This document shows, piece by piece, positions 5,767 through 8,604 of a stretch of 8,604 nt of DNA. The notes below the pieces were generated by a model, which did no database searches, was not told where the DNA came from, and saw nothing but the letters and a program-made list of their open reading frames with translations. This stretch comes from JANNXY01 sp039795755 (GTDB taxonomy: Bacteria; Patescibacteriota; Minisyncoccia; Phycocordibacterales; CAIZIN01): assembly GCA_039795755.1 (NCBI GenBank), contig JBDKLF010000020.1, positions 1 through 8,604 of the forward strand, read 5' to 3'. Every line of letters starts with the position of its first letter. Position 1 is the first letter of the stretch. The translations under genes were made by a program, and so were the position numbers.

Positions 5767-6927
5767 ATGAAAACAATATCAGCACCGAAACCATTGTTCG
5801 AACCTCAGACAGTCACTGTTCACAAAGCAGCAATCCTTGGAACCGTCGGTTCTGGAAAATCCACTGGTATGGCACGCCTCGTCTCTCACTTCGAGGATAT
5901 GGGCTTCATCACTGGTGTGAATCCTGAAACTGCTCGATTCTTGATTGAGTCAGGATTTGACCCTCGCCTCCCCCGCTTCCACAAAGCAGGATTCCAAGAG
6001 GAACTCATGCGTCTGATGATTGCATCTGAAGACGCCCGTATGAACCTGTTGCGAAATGCAACTGGCTCACCACGAAGAATTCTCCTCTGTGACCGAGGTC
6101 TACCTGATAGTCTTGCATATGTGCCTTACCGGGTTTACCAAAAAGCACTACGCACGATTAACATGACAGTAACCGGAGCGCGTGACCGCTACCATTCAGC
6201 ACACATGCTGGAAGCTGCGCCGCGCGAGTTCTATCGCAATGATTCGGCTCGTCCAGAAACATACGAAGATGCAATCAGAATGCAACGTAGTCTCTGGAGG
6301 GCATGGAATGGCTTTGAAGCATTGCGGCCCATGATCAAGAATGCTGGGCGCAGTTTCGAAGACAAGATTAATTGTCTCATTGCGTCAGTCAGTCAATCTG
6401 TTGGAATGCCGTTTGCTCTGCAGCATGAGAATGTCTTCAGGGTAAAACCAATGACGAGAACGTCAATTCCCGCCGATGCAGTAACGACTGACATCGAGCA
6501 GGTCTACCTCGTCAGGAGAAATTCTGATGTTGAGGTGAGCATTCGCAGACGTGGAACCAAAGAGCACGGATTCACCTATTCCCTCAGGGAAAAGAGGGAT
6601 CATGCCCTAGGGTCACGGCTAAAGACCGAAGAGATGATCAGTGAACAGACGTATCGAATGCTCAAGGAGCACCATCGAGAGTCTGGTTCACACATTATCC
6701 AGAAGCGCCGCACGGTATTCTGGATTAAAGATACGCTCTATATCTATGATCGATTCTATGGAAACCTGCAGGGGTTACATTTGCTCAGTGTTCGTAGGAG
6801 CACCGCGAGTGGAATAACTCAACAACTTCCAGGACATATAAAGAATCGTATTCTTGCCGATGTCACCAGTCATCCGGAATTCCGGAACAGTTCCCTGGCT
6901 CGCCTGTCACAACCACCCTCTACCTAA
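5767..6927 (+). CDS. P-loop kinase/ATPase (AAA_28-like) fused to a degenerate CYTH domain
   Basis: The protein has 386 residues. Residues 20-210 resemble the AAA_28/NadR-type nucleotide-kinase-like fold: Walker A GTVGSGKST 25-33, PETARFLIESG 53-63, a Walker B-like LLCDRG 106-111, and an Arg/Glu-rich lid region (153-180). Residues 216-345 form a CYTH (triphosphate tunnel) domain. Basic tunnel residues are kept: R260 and R262 in IRRR, K276, R284, K313 to R315, and D328. However, the ExExK signature appears as Q219-H-E221-N-V223, the usual E of the ExD strand is I326, and the usual ExE of the last strand is S341-V-R343. The domain may therefore bind phosphorylated ligands without hydrolysing them. 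Plant TTM1/TTM2 show a comparable kinase-CYTH fusion. The last codons lie inside a terminator stem, so the tail after about 375 is probably unimportant. The substrate is unknown. Confidence 0.75.
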   Translation: MKTISAPKPLFEPQTVTVHKAAILGTVGSGKSTGMARLVSHFEDMGFITGVNPETARFLIESGFDPRLPRFHKAGFQEELMRLMIASEDARMNLLRNATGSPRRILLCDRGLPDSLAYVPYRVYQKALRTINMTVTGARDRYHSAHMLEAAPREFYRNDSARPETYEDAIRMQRSLWRAWNGFEALRPMIKNAGRSFEDKINCLIASVSQSVGMPFALQHENVFRVKPMTRTSIPADAVTTDIEQVYLVRRNSDVEVSIRRRGTKEHGFTYSLREKRDHALGSRLKTEEMISEQTYRMLKEHHRESGSHIIQKRRTVFWIKDTLYIYDRFYGNLQGLHLLSVRRSTASGITQQLPGHIKNRILADVTSHPEFRNSSLARLSQPPST

Positions 6928-6941
6928 GAAGGGGGGTTTTT
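6911..6941 (+). terminator. Intrinsic terminator overlapping the end of the AAA-CYTH gene
   Basis: AACCACCCT (6911-6919) pairs with AGGGGGGTT (6930-6938), with one A.G mismatch, around a 10-nt loop that contains the TAA stop (6925-6927). A T tract (6937-6941) follows. Confidence 0.75.
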
Positions 6942-6947
6942 ATTTCA

Positions 6948-6975
6948 TTGACATGTGCCCAGAATTAACTAATCT
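6948..6975 (+). promoter_or_regulatory. Promoter of the stand-alone CYTH gene
   Basis: A perfect -35 TTGACA (6948-6953), a 16-nt spacer and TAATCT (6970-6975). The predicted start near 6982 leaves a leader of about 23 nt with no Shine-Dalgarno sequence close to the ATG. It lies just after the terminator of the preceding gene, so the two CYTH genes can be expressed separately. Confidence 0.5.
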
Positions 6976-7004
6976 TATGAGGAACAGTTCACCAAACCAA
7001 CATC

Positions 7005-7538
7005 ATGAAAACTTCGGAAGAAATCGAGCGTAAGTGGCTAGTCACCACCCCGTCACCAGAACTCCAAGCATTCTTCGCTAATGCTGCCAACATATCCAAT
7101 TCGACCGTCATCAGGCAAGGTTATCTGCGCATTGATGATCAAGCTGAGACCCGTCTCCGTGAAGGCTACAATGTCTTCCTGGGCAAGGTTACTACTCTGA
7201 CTTTCAAGTCGAAAGGTGACCTCGTCCGAATTGAGCACGAAACAAGGCTCGAGCGCAAAGATGCGCTCAATGACGCAATCTTTGCGACTGGATGTGTCGG
7301 CAAAGTGATCGAGAAGACTCGCTTCAAGGCGATGTCGCCGGATGGCACCACAAAGATCGAGATCGATCTTTTCAAAGGTCATCTCGAAGGACTCATCCTC
7401 ATCGAGGTCGAGTTCAGGTCGGAGGACGCGGCAAGGGATTACATCCTACCGAAATGGCTCAGTGACATCTCTCGCGAAGTCACTGACGACAAACGCTACA
7501 AGAATGCCAGCCTTGCAGTAGAAGGCTTACCTGCGTAA
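7005..7538 (+). CDS. CYTH-domain (triphosphate tunnel metalloenzyme) phosphohydrolase
   Basis: The protein has 177 residues, a single CYTH domain of the length usual for bacterial stand-alone members. All signature residues are visible: E6-x-E8-x-K10 at the start of EIERKWLV, R50-x-R52, K68, R75, E77-x-E79, K104-x-R106, E119-x-D121, E134-x-E136 and the closing EVTDDKRYKN (about 157-167). Enzymes of this family hydrolyse inorganic tripolyphosphate, ThTP or other organic triphosphates with a divalent metal in an eight-stranded tunnel; resemblance to NeuTTM-type proteins suggests tripolyphosphatase, but the substrate cannot be read from sequence. The start ATG 7005 precedes the signature by five codons, as usual. 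It follows an AAA-CYTH fusion gene with degenerate CYTH residues, so the pair may act on one ligand. Confidence 0.9.
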   Translation: MKTSEEIERKWLVTTPSPELQAFFANAANISNSTVIRQGYLRIDDQAETRLREGYNVFLGKVTTLTFKSKGDLVRIEHETRLERKDALNDAIFATGCVGKVIEKTRFKAMSPDGTTKIEIDLFKGHLEGLILIEVEFRSEDAARDYILPKWLSDISREVTDDKRYKNASLAVEGLPA

Positions 7539-7557
7539 TTCGTGGGTTTTTATTTTT
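7529..7557 (+). terminator. Intrinsic terminator with the CYTH stop codon in its loop
   Basis: ACCTGCG (7529-7535) pairs with CGTGGGT (7541-7547), with two wobbles. The loop TAATT (7536-7540) starts with the TAA stop. A T-rich tract runs to 7557 and reaches the stop codon of the convergent gene. On the minus strand no T tract follows, so it works in one direction only. Confidence 0.8.
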
Positions 7558-8275
7558 AGAGCTTATTGAACAAAAGCTTGAACAGTTTCTTCTGGAACTG
7601 AGCAATCACCGGGTTATCTATCGTTATTACCGTATCAGTATTGTAATCAGCAAACACCACTCGATCGTTATAAATCATTTGTGAAATATCATATTCGAAC
7701 AAGTCATACGCTGGTGGAATTACCTTGATGGTTCTTCCGAGTCTGTCTCGCGCTTGAAGCTTGGATGGCATATTAGTAATTACCAAACGCTCAAGCTGCT
7801 TCTTGTCTCTCACTTCCCTATAATCCTTGGGAATATATTTCTTTCGTAATGCCTTTGTTGATCCGTAACGATAATAGGTCTCCCCTTTCTTGAGACTATG
7901 GATCATGGTTGAGTACGCATCACGAATTGCCTCGATACCTTCAGTTACGGTGATACGAGGCTTCTTTTCCTGCTTTTCATAGAGTCCGTGAAGGTCTTCA
8001 ATAGAGCGGAAGAATGAGACTTCACGCTCCTTGAAGAGTGCTTCAAGCTTTTCTGGAGATTCTGCAGCATATTCATGAACCTTCCCACGAGGCAAGACAC
8101 TTACGAGATGTTTCTCAATAAGCTGTGGCAATGCCTTGTAGACAAGCGGTCGATGAAGTCCCGACTCACGAACAATTGTCGCAATCTTTGCCTTACCGAG
8201 CTTGAGAAGGCTTTCGTATACCAATGCTTCATTCTTGGTGAAGCCGAGCTGTGTGAGCAGAAGATTCTTTTTCAT
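7556..8275 (-). CDS. TrmB-family transcriptional regulator
   Basis: The protein has 239 residues. Residues 5-77 are a winged helix-turn-helix of the TrmB type: LGFTKNEALVYESLLKLGKA, then the IATIVRESGLHRPLVYKAL recognition region, then a wing with KVHEYAA. A charged, probably helical linker (72-106) leads to a C-terminal domain (108-239) with the YYRYGS and LERLVITN features seen in TrmB-like regulators with a phospholipase-D-like fold. It is shorter than archaeal sugar-sensing TrmB proteins, which carry an extra sugar-binding domain, so the effector is unknown. The ATG at 8273-8275 is preceded by a TrmB-size inverted repeat over the predicted transcription start, suggesting self-repression. 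It is divergent from the gene at 8448, a possible target. No Shine-Dalgarno sequence is visible. Confidence 0.85.
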   Translation of the reverse strand: MKKNLLLTQLGFTKNEALVYESLLKLGKAKIATIVRESGLHRPLVYKALPQLIEKHLVSVLPRGKVHEYAAESPEKLEALFKEREVSFFRSIEDLHGLYEKQEKKPRITVTEGIEAIRDAYSTMIHSLKKGETYYRYGSTKALRKKYIPKDYREVRDKKQLERLVITNMPSKLQARDRLGRTIKVIPPAYDLFEYDISQMIYNDRVVFADYNTDTVITIDNPVIAQFQKKLFKLLFNKL

Positions 8276-8279
8276 AAAA

Positions 8280-8298
8280 ATGTAATTATTTGTTACAT
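8280..8298. promoter_or_regulatory. Inverted repeat, probable operator of the TrmB-type gene
   Basis: ATGTAA (8280-8285) and TTACAT (8293-8298) are perfect inverted arms around a 7-nt spacer. The site lies 4 bp before the regulator's start codon and covers its predicted transcription start (about 8296). Related half-sites recur at 8370-8381. Confidence 0.45.
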
Positions 8299-8302
8299 AT
8301 TT

Positions 8303-8330
8303 AATCTACTCTTTTTTCACGATATTGCAA
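8303..8330 (-). promoter_or_regulatory. Candidate promoter of the TrmB-type gene
   Basis: On the minus strand TTGCAA (8325-8330), a 16-nt spacer and TAGATT (8303-8308, 4/6). The predicted start near 8296 gives a leader of about 21 nt. The -35 is a palindrome, so it reads the same on the plus strand. Confidence 0.4.
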
Positions 8331-8347
8331 GCCTTCATGAGAAAAGT

Positions 8348-8363
8348 GTGTATTTGTGTATTT
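8348..8363 (+). repeat. Tandem 8-bp repeat GTGTATTT x2
   Basis: GTGTATTT is repeated exactly and without a gap at 8348-8355 and 8356-8363, midway in the divergent intergenic region. No function is assigned. Confidence 0.3.
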
Positions 8364-8367
8364 CATT

Positions 8368-8395
8368 TTGTAACTACTTACCCAACAGATATTAC
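8368..8395 (+). promoter_or_regulatory. Weak candidate promoter and GTAA-N4-TTAC site before the last gene
   Basis: TTGTAA (8368-8373), a 16-nt spacer and TATTAC (8390-8395) match the promoter consensus only 4/6 each. The inverted repeat GTAACTACTTAC (8370-8381) overlaps the -35 and shares half-sites with the TrmB operator candidate, though with a shorter spacer. Confidence 0.25.
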
Positions 8396-8447
8396 CTCAA
8401 AGGCATATGATCAAATCAGAAAGAACATTAATAACAAAAGCAACACT

Positions 8448-8604
8448 ATGAAAAACACCATCAGACATATCCTTATTCAAGGAATCGAAATCATCCGTCG
8501 CGAGAGCGGCGCAATCAACGTCATCGAAAAGCCTGCCTACGCTGGCAAGACCGAGATTGATTACTACACCAACGCAGACGACGCGGTACAGCGATTCTAC
8601 TGCG
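8448..8604 (+). CDS. N-terminal part of an unidentified protein (3' end outside the window)
   Basis: A frame opens at ATG 8448 and stays open to the window end, giving 52 residues. The first part is amphipathic and basic (residues 4-18), followed by a Glu/Asp/Tyr-containing stretch with YY at 39-40. There is no signal peptide. Codon third positions are rich in C and G (AAC, ATC, GAC, GGC), as in other resident genes here, which supports coding. I do not recognise the family. It is divergent from the TrmB-type regulator across 172 bp that carry inverted repeats, so it may be one of that regulator's targets. No Shine-Dalgarno sequence precedes the ATG. Confidence 0.55.
   Translation, partial: MKNTIRHILIQGIEIIRRESGAINVIEKPAYAGKTEIDYYTNADDAVQRFYC

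Noticed and set aside
5843..5856. GAAC...GTTC palindrome resembling an SOS box
   Set aside because: The spacing is five, not four, and it lies inside the Walker A coding sequence of the AAA-CYTH gene.
6982..6990. GAAC-A-GTTC in the leader of the CYTH gene
   Set aside because: The one-base spacer does not fit the GAAC-N4-GTTC operator.
1..8604. CRISPR array, tRNA, rRNA, insertion sequence or riboswitch
   Set aside because: I found no spaced direct repeats of CRISPR type, cloverleaf with CCA-ready ends, transposase frame or recognised aptamer on either strand.

Overview
The window is a gene-dense bacterial fragment of moderate GC content, except for an AT-rich block at about 1095-3130. It uses the standard code: TGA serves as a stop and no coding frame contains an internal TGA. 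Ribosome-binding sites are hard to find, several predicted transcription starts fall on or just before the start codon, terminators are folded into the ends of genes, and a TrmB-type regulator is present. Together these suggest a small-genome lineage such as Candidatus Patescibacteria (CPR). That placement is an inference; no marker gene is present to prove it.

Layout. 2-334 (+) is the C-terminal end of an unrecognised protein. It converges on a 7-TM SWEET/PQ-loop-like membrane protein (408-1040, -), and two oppositely oriented intrinsic terminators lie between them. An AT-rich two-gene cassette follows: a MazG/dCTPase-like nucleotide pyrophosphohydrolase (1132-1503) and a GIY-YIG nuclease fused to a DUF2075/Schlafen-group-3-type helicase (1508-3130). 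A membrane-anchored M23 peptidase (3130-3987) begins with a one-base stop/start overlap. Next is an SOS-type mutagenesis operon: a promoter with a perfect GAAC-N4-GTTC palindrome between -35 and -10, a UmuD'-like protein (4054-4371) and a Y-family polymerase (4364-5620). Two triphosphate-tunnel (CYTH) proteins follow: a P-loop kinase/ATPase fused to a degenerate CYTH domain (5767-6927) and a stand-alone canonical CYTH enzyme (7005-7538), each with its own promoter and terminator. A TrmB-family regulator (7556-8275, -) converges on them. It is divergent from an unidentified gene that runs off the window (8448-8604, +).

How the genes work together. The MazG-like enzyme and the nuclease-helicase look like a transferred nucleotide-depletion plus nucleic-acid-attack module, possibly anti-phage. 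The UmuD'-like protein lacks both the cleavable N-terminal arm and the catalytic serine, so this translesion polymerase system appears to be controlled only by LexA-type repression and not by RecA-stimulated self-cleavage. In the CYTH pair, one protein keeps every catalytic motif, while the other keeps basic triphosphate-binding residues but has lost most metal-binding acidic residues. This suggests an enzyme paired with a ligand-sensing or substrate-handling ATPase.

The strongest candidates for something new are the constitutively 'processed' UmuD', the MazG + GIY-YIG-helicase cassette with its 11-bp-phased GATAAA repeats, and the AAA-CYTH/CYTH pair.
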